Part shown: piece by piece, positions 14,901 through 22,450 of the stretch
Numbering within the stretch: position 1 is the stretch's first letter
How the letters are laid out: each line of letters begins with the position of its first letter
From: Escarpia spicata
Lineage: Eukaryota; Annelida; Polychaeta; Sabellida; Siboglinidae
Assembly: GCA_963995525.1 (NCBI GenBank)
Contig: OZ023210.1
Location: 4,504,527-4,568,526, forward strand
Length of the DNA: 64,000 bases
Direction: 5' to 3'
The notes under the pieces: generated by a model
Told to the model about the DNA's origin: nothing
Seen by the model: only the letters and a program-made list of their open reading frames with translations
Database searches by the model: none
Translations under genes and position numbers: made by a program

Positions 14901-17900
14901 TTTGCACAGTTTTGGAAGTAGTCCGGTTTCATGATGGGACGAACAGTCGTGATTTATTGACGGAAAATAATTTCCTCTTGTTTCAGATTGTATAAAATAT
15001 GGAAGTATGCCACAAAATAGTTGGAATTGTTTTCACACCTTATCTTAATTACAAGGCAAAATGCTGGTTGTAATAAAAACAATATTTAATTGGTACTAAT
15101 ATACGCTATGACTGCCATTGACGAAATGCATCACGACAATGACAACACAATTTCTAGACTGTAAAAAATGTTTTCCTTCATAAAACAAAACACATATTCA
15201 TGAAGAATAGTATGTGTTTTATTTATTTACATAAATTCATGCAAAACAAAACTTTTTTAATGCTTTTATAGAACATTCAAAATTGGCACCTTTTTATGTC
15301 ACACTTTCAAACGTTCTTAAAGCTGCATTTTCGTCAACGTTTGACGAAAAATACAACCCTGTAGCACACATTCTTGACTTTTTAAAATTTGTTTTACATC
15401 TTTATGATGGCTATGACTGATATATCCCAAAAAAAATTACATAACTGTTTGTTTTGTCATCTAAATCAACATTTCAAAATGTTCCCAGCGAGTTGCAGTA
15501 CAGTATGGATATGCCCTTATAATCTAAGCAGTTAAAAAGGTTCACATGCAAACATTTCCTGGAAATATTAACAAGTATATACACTATCACATTTATGGGC
15601 TTTGTGTGAGCCTAACTTTTTTTGTAAAATTAACTTTCTTTTCAAGGGTATTGTTGTTATATCAAACATTTGAAAGAATTAGGAATTTAAGATCCATGAA
15701 GAGATTGTGATAGATCTCTTGAAAGGGCTCAACAGCTGAGAATAGAAGAGAATAGACAAGGACTGTGATAGGTGGATACAACTCATTGATAGGGTGGAAT
15801 ATAATTAAGTGATGAGGCCATCATCCTTTAAAGGCCATATCCTGGGATAAAATGTGCTCTGTCCCTTAAAGGGAATAAAAACACCATTGCTTGAATTCAT
15901 GTTATATTACATCCTGCTATCTATTTCCATGTCCACCAAGCCAAAAAAATCCTTAAAAATTCAGTGAATTAGAAATTCCACATTTTATGCTGTGCATCCG
16001 GACATTTTCGAATATGCATATTTTTTGCGCGCTTTTCAGGATGCCGAGATGTGACGTCACTTATGACACACACTCGCATCAGGCCGACCCTTTCCATGCA
16101 TTCAGAGCATGTTTACAAGTATAGCTTTTGGATCGAAACGAGCATCAGAATGAGTTATTGTGCAATATTCCGATGAAATACAAACACTAGTCATCATAGA
16201 GGAACAAGCAATTATCTTACGGTTCCACATGAATCGAATTTTATTCAAAACAATGAATGCAAATGGGCCTACAAGTCGACTAGGTTTCGCAGAGTTTGGG
16301 CTTGTTTTCCGAATAATTAAATCGAATGCAACCAACAGGAGATAATCTACACCAATAAACATACATAGCAAACAGATATTGTATCCAACTACAGAAAGTA
16401 ACGTGTATGATCACTCTAGAATATCGATGTAAGAAGGATAGTACAATTTATCATAACAACTGAAATCAGTCAGTGAGTTTCCACTGATGCTGGTAGCTCA
16501 GTTGGTAGGCTATACCTGTAAAGTGCTCTGAATGCATGGAAAGGGTCGGCCTGATGCGAGTGTGTGTCATAAATGACGTCACGATACCACGTGATCACCC
16601 AGCTCATTAAAAAAAAAAATTCTGCGGGAATCGCTTCACAGACGGGTTTAAAATTGACTTTATGCTACAAATGTATTTTTATTATTTTTTTTAATGTTGT
16701 CAAATGTTACATACAACGTTAAACTTTGTGTACACATGGAAAAAGGATTTTAGCTAATGTCTTATTTTTATTTCCTTTAAAAACAAATGGTTGATACCCT
16801 TTCAAATGATGATAGTGCCAAAATGTTTAAATATCGTATATGAGCATACGACATAAAGAGCCTTTAAATTTGCCATTTTACGGAAACTCCCGAGCGATGC
16901 TGGGTTTGCATTGTTGCTGAAACGTGACGTCAGTTGTGATTCCACCATCAGTTAGTGCAGCGGCTTCACGCCTGCGGCCCTGCGCAGTCGCGCAGTGTCA
17001 TGTAAACAACTCGATACAATTGGCTTACTCGAGTAGTTCAGAGAGCGATATCAATTTTGACGCGGATCACGAAACATTTGATCATAAATATTTCGGTGAC
17101 AGTGAGGATGACATTGCCGAGACTGACAATGTTGATGTTAGTCAGCACGTTGTGGCACCATATAGACACGAACCAGTGAAGATGCTCCGACAACTGACCG
17201 GACCCACTTGCGCAGATTCGCCGGTAACCGATTCGCCTTCGGCTTCGCCTCTGTTGTGTTCTTCGAAGGAACAGCAGATTTCTTTACATCTGACTTACGC
17301 CTGAAACCCATCTTCCATTTTACGAAGCCTTCGAAGTCGTCAGGCGCAACGAAATGCGAACCACAAATAATGCTAGTTGCCGTAGCATGCATCCAGTCGG
17401 CCCTGCCCACGTTCCCATTTCTGCCGAGTAACTGGCTCTTTGGGTGGGAAATTTGTGCACAGAATGGCCAGTCAGATTCGAATTGTTGCAGTTTCCAACA
17501 ACACATTTGTTCACCATTTCTATATGTGAATGAATGTATACCAGTTCAAACATCCACCAAAGAAATCCAGCCGCCGTGAAGGCTTGCGATCCCGGGAATG
17601 TTTTCCACAACTGACGCCACGATTCTGCCCCTCGCGGCATTTCCGGAAAACAGACTTTTCGAAGCCTGCACCAAGACAGGTCCCGTTTAATGTCAATTTT
17701 AGAAATGTTTCAGCAAATGTGTGGTTTTGGGGTTGTCATTATATTGCAGAACACATATGTACATGCATATTTTTTTTACTTATCAGCAATTTTTGTCTCC
17801 CAGTATATGGCCTTTAACAATTTTATTATCAACTTTGCAAGGGATCAAGAGGGAGAAGCAGAAGATAAAATAAAGCTAACCAAGAATTGTTACCTCCTGG

Positions 17901-20900
17901 CATCATACATTTCTTATTACAAAAGACAAATTTAAAATATCTGTAGGCCGAGTAGGATGTGTCTGCACAATCAAATCTTTCTACAGACAACACCTTATTT
18001 AATTCATCTGAAACTACAGCAGGTAAATAACTGATTAGGTAAGGACATAACCCTTTACAAACTTCTCAGTGACATAATCCCTCAAGGACATGACCCCTCA
18101 CAGACAAAACTCCTCATAGCATAACCTCTCTGGACATAATCCTGTGTGGACAAAATCCCTAATTGGATTTCTTTTTCTGGAATTTGTTTACTTAAGGTGG
18201 CTCTGGTGGCAAAATTAAATACTATTCAGTGAGATAAAAATTACATATTTATTGAATAGGAAAAAAATATTAATGATCTACCTAAATTGCCCTCTATCAC
18301 CTATCCTATATCTGAAGAGGTGACAGGGTTTTGTCTGTGAACTCAAAGGGTTTCGATTATGAGAGGCTGTCCATGAGGGGTTTTGTCCATGAGTGGTTCT
18401 ACTCACAAGGGGTTTTCTCTGCGAGAGATTCTATTCATGAGAGGTTTTTTCTGTGAGGGTTTCTATTCATGGGGGGTTGTCTGTGAGGGGTTCTATTCAT
18501 GAGGGGTTTGTCTGTGAGGGGTTCTATTCATGGGGGTTTTTGTCTGTGAGGGGTTCTATTCGTGAGGGGTTTTGTCTGTAAGGGGTTCTATTCGTGAGGG
18601 GTTTTGTCTGTGAGGTGTTCTATTCATGGGTGGGTTTTGTCTGTGAGGTGTTCTATTCATGGGTGGGTTTTGTCTGTGAGGTGTTCTATTCATGGGTGGG
18701 TTTTGTCTGTGAGGTGTTCTATTCATGGGTGGGTTTTTTCTGTGAGGTGTTCTATTCATGGGTGGGTTTTGTCTGTGAGGTGTTCTATTCATGGGTGGGT
18801 TTTGTCTGTGAGGGGTTCTATTCATGGGTGGGTTTTGTCTGTGAGGTGTTCTATTCATGGGTGGGTTTTGTCTGTGAGGTGTTCTACTCATGGGTGGGTT
18901 TTGTCTGTGAGGGGTTCTATTCATGGGTGGGTTTTGTCTGTGAGAGGTTCTATTCATGAGGGGTTTTGTCTGTGAGGGGTTCTATTCATGAGGGGTTTTG
19001 TCCTGCAGTATGTTCATTCCCTAGGTTGGTTACTCACTGGTCCATCAGCATCATGACATTGTAGGCTCCGCAGTAGACATTTCTCTCTTCCATGATGATG
19101 TTCCTTGTTGAGTAGCCACTGTAGGCAGTTGTAAAGTTCACCTCACTCTTGAACATTGTCTGTATCATGCTCTCTCCTGTCTTGATGGTCTGCCACATCG
19201 CAGGGATCACGTTAGGCACATACACGTCTGTGTCCTTCGCATACACTGGGTTGCTGCTCTGACCTGCGGCTCCCTGTACAAATGGAGATAATGTAATTTC
19301 TCTTTTATGTATTTAACAATTTATGTTTTTTTTGTATGTTAGTTATATAACTTAAAAATCAACTTAAAATGTATATATACTTGTACATGTACTTGTTTCT
19401 ACATTATATTAAGTAGGAAAAAGATAGGGGCTAAAGTATAGACATATTCATGCATGCCAGCACACACACACATACACACAACCATGCCTGCATATATACA
19501 GGGGCATATATATATATATATATACGCAACCGCTCATGGACAAGCACACTGTTAAAAATTTATAATTAAAAACATGAAATATACTGGGTATGTACAAAAA
19601 CTTCACATAGCTACAGTGAAAATCAATATCAATTTCTTAAACTCAACAACATGCAAATAAACCAATTGTGAATATGTGTCCCAATTACGAACTCAACACA
19701 AACCTGCATGAGCATGACTTCCTCCCACAGATGTTGGTTGACGTAGAACTCGTTGTGTACTTCCTCCACCAGGATGCGCCAGTGTCTGCTCACACAGACG
19801 CAGTTATACAACGACACCTGGTCCAGCCAGCTGAGAATGTACTTGGACAGGTGTACAGGCAGTTGTCGGATGAAGTCCTTGTGTCGGGACACTCCTGAGT
19901 ATGCCTTCTCTGACGTTGGCACCACCATACATGTTGGGTCCAACACGTCAAAGTCCACGCTGACACCATCATCCCCGGTGTCATCGTTGATGACACCCGG
20001 GGTGACATCAACCTGCTTCCTCCGTGGGCTGTGCAGTGGGAACTTATCAAGGACGGAGTACTCCGAGCGAGCGGAGATGAGTAACTTGAGCTCTGGGTGC
20101 TCAGCTGATGTGAAGGTGTAGTTTGTGGACGTTAGAGACGAGGTGTCATCTGACACTGGAATCATGTGATAAACAAGTCAACACAGCTCCCAGTGAAGGC
20201 ATCATCACAAGGAGAAAGATACATCAACTCAAGACAACTCTCAGTAAAATGTAATTAAATGAAGAAAACTAAATGTTACAAAAAACTTGTGAATATTTCT
20301 TCTGAGGAAAATTATGTCTCATGAAGCAAGCCAACAAAACTGGAAGTTTTAAACATTCAAGCATACATGTTACAAGTTTAAAGTATATTCACAATCACAT
20401 AAATAATTCATCTCTAACCAGCTTAGTATACTTTCGATAATCAATGTGTGTGAAATTTATTAACTCCGAAGTACGTAGACTTATAAAAATGCCATAAGCA
20501 CACAAAAAAACTGCAAAAGTGCAACTGTTTTACTTCCATAGTGGATGTAGTGCTGGGTCTGATTCATATCTGCTTGCCTTATGTTAAATTGGCCTGTCTG
20601 AATACATTTTGGGCTTGCTGGCAATTTCAAAAGCCACGGTCACCAGAAAAAAATTGTATTTTGCATGTGGAAACAACTAGAAAGAGTAATTATATTAACT
20701 TTAAGGTAACACACAAACCTGGTATTGCCACAGAATGTTCTGATGCATACAACGTCTTAGCGAGTGTGCCAACTGCATGCAGTAGATGTGCCTCACAGTC
20801 CCGCATGATGGCCAGTAAGAAGTTACATTTTGTCCAGTAGTTAGTAGTCTCAAACCAGTACCATGTGTTTGTGATGTCCTTCTCCAGGGTAATCAGACTG

Positions 20901-21283
20901 AGGGCGCGGTCGTCACTCGTTGTTGCCTGGTCCGTTGACAGACTGGGCTTGGTGCGAGTGCGCGCGTATGTGAAGTCCTTATAGAGCAGCGGCTGCAGGA
21001 GCTGGATGACATGAGAGACGAGGTCAATGCTGTGGAGGCGGCGAATCAGCCCCAGCATGAAGCGACGACGCGACCGGTCGCCAGCCTTCGAAAACCAAGT
21101 CTTCACACTGGTGATCCTCTTTGTGAGGACGCATGACTCACACCCGCCGCACACAGTGTAGCGGGAGTGTACACACCGCAGGCCCAGCGCTTTGCTCAGG
21201 TTGAACTCAAAGCATTCTGTGCCTCTGTTTGGATGCTTCATATTGTCACAGAGTTGGCCGACTCTTGGAGATGGGGATGCCAT
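1330..21283 (-). CDS. FBXW10: FBXW10-like F-box/WD40 repeat protein, complete gene, 9 exons
   Basis: Nine exons on the minus strand (20719-21283, 19704-20155, 19038-19273, 12037-12246, 7151-7272, 6592-6740, 5792-5934, 4363-4521, 1330-2971) have GT-AG borders and compatible phases, and join to 1225 codons plus TAA. Order of parts: a Cys/His-rich N-terminal region with CGGCESC near residue 45; an F-box at about 282-325 (DFIRQLPVHLSKYILSWLD); about six WD40 blades from about 420 to 690; then a long basic, low-complexity C-terminal tail. The N-terminal block RRRFMLGLIRRLHSIDLVSH and KDFTYAR match what I remember of vertebrate FBXW10/CDRT1. F-box/WD40 proteins are substrate receptors of SCF ubiquitin ligases; the F-box would contact SKP1 and the propeller a substrate, which is unknown here. 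The gene is divergent from DNAH3. Human FBXW10 is somewhat shorter, from memory. No polyadenylation signal was obvious downstream of the stop. Confidence 0.88.
3036..3228. mobile_element. MITE with pogo/mariner-type ends (TA target)
   Basis: Starts TACAGTAGAACCTTG and ends with the inverted form (reverse complement TACAGTGAAACCTCA), with TA at both outer edges, about 190 bp. The interior has GGTAATACAGCCACCTCAC and TGCTATTCAGGT segments that reappear as tandem units in the expanded relative at 35583-37414. It lies in the last FBXW10-like intron, just outside exon 9. CAGTRGAACCTC-like ends with TA duplication fit pogo/Tigger-type Tc1/mariner MITEs. Confidence 0.65.
3229..4362. other. Rest of FBXW10-like intron 8
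   Basis: AT-rich intronic sequence without a recognisable gene or element. Confidence 0.5.
4363..4521 (-). CDS. FBXW10: FBXW10-like exon 8 (last WD40 repeat; 5' edge tandemly amplified)
   Basis: The acceptor CATTGCAG|G completes AG|G (Arg); the donor is AACAA|GTAAGT, phase 2. It encodes about residues 626-679: EVLCLEFMYLRVITGSADGK then LRIWNMLNGQCLRIM. Only the copy at 4521 continues into a WD40 blade. Its first ~36 nt plus the acceptor recur about 17 times upstream in the intron (to 5340), each copy with its own GCAG. Confidence 0.87.
4484..5340 (-). repeat. 47-48-bp tandem array copied from the exon 8 acceptor (FBXW10-like)
   Basis: About 18 units, the exon itself being the lowest-coordinate one. 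In the sense (minus) strand each unit reads roughly TGTTCATTGCAGGGAGGTGT then TGTCTAGAGTTTATGTACCT, that is acceptor plus the first ~36 nt of exon 8. Most copies keep the GCAG. The unit length is not a multiple of three, so frames drift between copies. Confidence 0.9.
5792..5934 (-). CDS. FBXW10: FBXW10-like exon 7 (WD40 repeat)
   Basis: The acceptor TTGTTTCAG|AAG is phase 0; the donor is ACCAG|GTACAA, phase 2. It encodes residues 579-626: KLTGHHNVVTGIRFDLWHIV then TGSKDGYALAWSAQG, a clear WD40 blade with the GH position. Confidence 0.87.
5951..6050. repeat. Three-copy ~34-bp direct repeat next to the exon 7 acceptor
   Basis: GTGTCAACAAGGCTAATACA occurs three times at 34-bp spacing, starting about 17 bp outside the acceptor of FBXW10-like exon 7. 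It covers the likely branch-point region. Confidence 0.75.
6592..6740 (-). CDS. FBXW10: FBXW10-like exon 6 (WD40 repeat)
   Basis: The acceptor TGTTCAG|TG gives Val with exon 5's G; the donor is GTTAAG|GTAGAA, phase 0. It encodes about residues 529-578: VWHLESGLCEHTFKHKHAIS, then CISGCDSGNVTVWDVKSGQI with a canonical WD dipeptide. Confidence 0.88.
7151..7272 (-). CDS. FBXW10: FBXW10-like exon 5 (WD40 repeat)
   Basis: The acceptor TTTGCAG|G completes AG|G (Arg); the donor is GCAAAG|GTAGCT, phase 1. It encodes about residues 488-529: GWSLETGRCEKIYRGHNDTV then TCLEICGDKMASGARDNLCK. GWSLETGRC takes the place of the WD dipeptide strand of the previous blade. The intron between this exon and exon 4 holds the 34-bp minisatellite. 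Confidence 0.88.
7543..10735. repeat. 34-bp minisatellite in FBXW10-like intron 4 (~94 copies)
   Basis: The unit is CATCCCAGACTACAGCCACA followed by GAGAGGATCAGTGT. Variants alternate GTGTCATC and GTATCATC, and GAGAGG and GACAGG; GTATC types dominate from about 9.7 kb on. Because 34 is not a multiple of three, all three plus frames stay open and give very long false reading frames. In the sense strand of the host gene each unit carries a pyrimidine-rich stretch ending CTGTGGCTGTAG, a decoy 3' splice site. A block of about ten units is duplicated at 9121-9289 and 9461-9629. Confidence 0.95.
10740..11010. repeat. CA/CACG-rich simple sequence
   Basis: Irregular ACACAC, CATGCA and CACGCA runs directly after the 34-bp array; intronic simple sequence. 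Confidence 0.5.
11011..12036. other. FBXW10-like intron 4, unique part
   Basis: No gene or element recognised between the CA-rich tract and exon 4. Confidence 0.5.
12037..12246 (-). CDS. FBXW10: FBXW10-like exon 4 (WD40 repeats begin)
   Basis: The acceptor CGTTGCAG|A completes the codon from exon 3 (CA|A, Gln); the donor is TCTCAG|GTGAAC, phase 2. It encodes about residues 418-488: LIAFGCLDRKIHFLSSETGK then GHAGSIRCLALNEKKGIVVS and GSYDTSLR, typical WD40 strands with the GH and D positions. Confidence 0.88.
12521..12700. repeat. Diverged ~41-bp repeat, four copies
   Basis: TATTGCATAATGCTTATTAC recurs with 40-43-bp spacing, preceded by CCACATCTACTTA-like sequence. It is an old short array in intron 3 of the FBXW10-like gene. 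Confidence 0.65.
12760..12960 (+). pseudogene. LINE reverse-transcriptase C-terminal fragment
   Basis: Reads as RWTNERKQKRRRPKNNMEVE and a degenerate continuation with stops and frameshifts. It corresponds to the KRRRGRPKTTWRR...ELREM...W tail of non-LTR retrotransposon polyproteins and ends in AAGTAAGTAA-like tail sequence. It is a 5'-truncated dead insertion in intron 3. Confidence 0.55.
12961..14202. other. FBXW10-like intron 3, AT-rich stretch
   Basis: No gene. A 26-bp direct duplication (TATCAATAGCAAATTACAGA core) lies at about 13615-13669; otherwise nothing recognised. Confidence 0.5.
14203..15520. mobile_element. 1.3-kb non-autonomous DNA element, 19-bp inverted ends, TTAT duplication
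   Basis: The left end after TTAT (14203-14206) is GGGCATATCCACACTGTAC; the right end before TTAT (15517-15520) is its inverse with one mismatch. The interior has no transposase frame but at least six copies of GTCGTGAT/ATCACGAC (about 14391, 14551, 14590, 14741, 14946, 15130), some paired as inverted repeats, as expected for subterminal transposase-binding motifs. The superfamily is uncertain. Confidence 0.55.
15521..16050. other. FBXW10-like intron 3 between two mobile relics
   Basis: AT-rich; AAGGCCATATCCTGGGATAA and a CCCTTAAAGGGAATAAAAAC stretch look like dispersed-repeat sequence but I cannot name a family. Confidence 0.35.
16051..16582. mobile_element. Element with ~59-bp terminal inverted repeats and a tRNA-like segment
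   Basis: 16051-16109 (GTGACGTCACTTATGACACA onward) is repeated in inverse at 16524-16582 with about one mismatch, around a ~414-bp middle. Just inside the right arm is TGGTAGCTCAGTTGGTAGGC, which looks like a tRNA 5' part with RNA polymerase III A box, but no clear B box follows. It may be a fold-back element or two opposed SINE-type fragments. An A-rich run at 16608-16619 follows. Confidence 0.5.
16924..17175 (+). pseudogene. Acidic N-terminal-like coding fragment, unknown origin
   Basis: One open frame reads MTSVVIPPSVSAAASRLRPC, then SSSSESDINFDADHETFD and VVAPYRHEPV. A Ser/Asp-rich start followed by a PYR-EP motif resembles multi-copy invertebrate proteins related to the P2X7 intracellular domain, but I am not sure. 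The likely continuation is lost where the opposite-strand THAP relic begins. Confidence 0.25.
17190..17517 (-). pseudogene. THAP-domain zinc-finger pseudogene
   Basis: It starts MVNKCVVGNCNNSNLTGHSV HKFP, shifts frame to PKEPVTRQKW, then shifts again to GRADWMHATATSIICGSHF and DDFEGFVKWKMGFRRKSDVK. Together these show the THAP pattern C-x4-C, the invariant Trp, C-x2-H and the F after it, but in three frames, so it cannot make one protein as read. THAP domains are DNA-binding modules of P-element-type transposases and derived genes. It lies inside an FBXW10-like intron on the same strand. Confidence 0.55.
17518..18309. other. FBXW10-like intron 3, unique part
   Basis: No gene recognised. From about 18060 irregular copies of a CTCA...GGACATAA motif foreshadow the following array. 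Confidence 0.4.
18310..19010. repeat. 33-bp minisatellite beside the exon 3 donor (~20 copies)
   Basis: The unit is GGGTTTTGTCTGTGAGGTGT followed by TCTATTCATGGGT, cleanest at 18600-18960 and degenerate before that. Thirty-three bases keep frames open on both strands, which creates false proteins. Its edge lies about 20-30 nt inside the intron from the donor of FBXW10-like exon 3. Confidence 0.9.
19038..19273 (-). CDS. FBXW10: FBXW10-like exon 3 (linker between F-box and propeller)
   Basis: The acceptor TTGTACAG|GGA keeps phase 0; the donor is GACCA|GTGAGT, phase 2. It encodes residues 340-418 (GAAGQSSNPVYAKDTD ... YNVMMLMD). The linker shows YSGYSTRNIIMEERNVYCGA. About 20 nt past the donor the intron runs into the 33-bp minisatellite at 18310-19010. 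Confidence 0.85.
19447..19524. repeat. CA and TA microsatellites
   Basis: ACACACACACATACACACA followed by TATATATATATATATATA in FBXW10-like intron 2. Confidence 0.75.
19704..20155 (-). CDS. FBXW10: FBXW10-like exon 2 (F-box)
   Basis: The acceptor TTCCAG|TG completes the split codon of exon 1 (G|TG, Val) and the donor is ATGCAG|GTTTGTG, phase 0. It encodes residues 189-339. After an acidic linker (INDDTGDDG) comes the F-box, DFIRQLPVHLSKYILSWLD then SRHWRILVEE. This is the SKP1-binding module expected of an SCF substrate receptor. Confidence 0.88.
20719..21283 (-). CDS. FBXW10: FBXW10-like exon 1 (start codon, N-terminal domain)
   Basis: This exon starts at the ATG (MASPSPRVGQ) and encodes residues 1-188. 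It ends at a CCAG|GTTTGTG donor, phase 1. It carries the FBXW10-family N-terminal region: a Cys/His cluster (CVHSRYTVCGGCESC) that might bind zinc, and the block LLQPLLYKDFTYARTR. I chose this start because it is the first Met of the open frame and faces the shared promoter; a short upstream non-coding exon cannot be excluded. Confidence 0.85.
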
Positions 21284-22080
21284 AGTTAATCCAAGATCTG
21301 ATGCCCTTTAACACCAACTTGGGGTGGCAGTTGTACAGTGATGAGAACCTCTGTATTCACATCTCTATGCTATTCTATTGGGCTGTGCTGCAAACACATT
21401 TAGTAATTAAGTGTGAGATTTTGTAATGAGTTAATCAATGGTTTATTCATACTTGATGATCTTTGGAATGTTTCAATTATACAGAGATCATTAGATACTG
21501 TATTAAATTAACTACTCCCAGTCTACCCCATCGGGCCCAAGTCTCATTAAAATCATATCATTATGAGTCTAAAGTAGTCTAAAACAACCGTATATAAAAC
21601 TTTTGTAAAACTATAAAACCATTTCATAGCGGTTTATATATGTGCCGTCGTCCGGTAAAAACAAAACAACCCTGCGTGCTGTATCATATAAGAATAATCA
21701 AATGACAGCTGCCTGCTGTCTTTCACAACGGGCACAAGACTTCAAAAGTTGTCATTGATACTGCCACTGCGTGGCACTGTCACGTAGAACTTCCAGCCTC
21801 CAGGCAAGTGCGACTGGCAGGTGCCCGTCTGCAGTATTATTGCATCCGCGCTGTCAGAGAAAAAAAAACATCCTCCACTAGGTACCTACCATTTGCCATG
21901 CTTTGTGTACAGTCCATGGGTATATTCGACACCATTAAAACCGGCATTTCTATTAACCCATGTTGTTAGGCGAAGTGTAAACACAAAATAAAGTGTAGTA
22001 GCACGTCGATTTGTTGTCGTCTGCTCCAGACGAGAACGAGGCTACACCCTAGTAACCAACACAACCCGGATGTTGCTTGG

Positions 22081-22090
22081 AAAATGGCGG
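22081..22090 (+). promoter_or_regulatory. Candidate YY1-type element
   Basis: AAAATGGCGG followed by AC matches the AANATGGCGG core often found near start sites of TATA-less and bidirectional promoters. It is a motif match only. Confidence 0.3.
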
Positions 22091-22294
22091 ACAGTAAATT
22101 CAAAGGGTGATTTGTTTATCCGTGAACGTAAAGTTGTTGCTCGCTGTATTTCAGATAGTGACATTATGATAACCATACATTTTTGATACCACATTTTATT
22201 TGCAATATCTTCTTATTCATAATTGAAGTAGTAGATATACAGGTATGCTTTTGTAACTATTGATTGCGAACCTTGAAACGCGTTGTAACTAGTT

Positions 22295-22306
22295 GTAACC
22301 GCTAAC
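22295..22306 (+). promoter_or_regulatory. Candidate RFX X-box half-site pair
   Basis: GTAACC directly followed by GCTAAC, about 110 bp upstream of the first candidate DNAH3 ATG. It is one base off the imperfect inverted repeat bound by RFX factors in ciliary promoters. A 12-bp degenerate match can occur by chance. Confidence 0.3.
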
Positions 22307-22417
22307 GTAATTCGTAAACACGAATATCGCTGCCAGGTGTTTGTTGCAATTAATTACTGCTGGAAACTATTTCGCACTAGAGTAATCGGATTCTGCTCTA
22401 CCACAGGGAGAAAAAAG

Positions 22418-22450
22418 ATGAACACGCTAACACCGTTTGAGAGAGCTCTT
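22418..22450 (+). CDS. DNAH3: DNAH3 exon 1 (candidate start codon)
   Basis: A short coding stretch, MNTLTPFERAL, ends at CTT|GTAAGT, phase 0. It joins exon 2 in frame, but exon 2 itself begins with ATG directly after its acceptor, so translation could start there instead. Support is the strong donor and the position in the promoter-proximal region. Confidence 0.5.

Larger units (their letters stand above)
21284..22417. promoter_or_regulatory. Shared bidirectional promoter region between FBXW10-like and DNAH3
   Basis: The interval separates two divergent start codons by 1134 bp and has no long reading frame. It is locally richer in CG dinucleotides (about 21640-22120 and 22250-22320) than the flanking introns. 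It contains AAAATGGCGG at 22081-22090, a YY1-like element, and GTAACCGCTAAC at 22295-22306, one mismatch from the RFX X-box form GTNRCC-RGYAAC. Axonemal dynein genes are commonly RFX/FOXJ1 targets, so an X-box would make sense. No TATA box was identified, and transcription start sites cannot be placed from sequence. Confidence 0.5.

Noticed and set aside
16488..16530. tRNA gene
   Set aside because: Only an A-box-like 5' segment is present; no cloverleaf or B box follows, so it is at most a SINE head.
18556..18975. NPPMNRTPHRQ-type repeat protein
   Set aside because: It is the 33-bp minisatellite translated; both strands are equally open and there is no flanking gene structure.
21850..22120. 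Second X-box candidate (GTAACCAACACAAC near 22050)
   Set aside because: The right half-site has two mismatches; the 22295 site is better.
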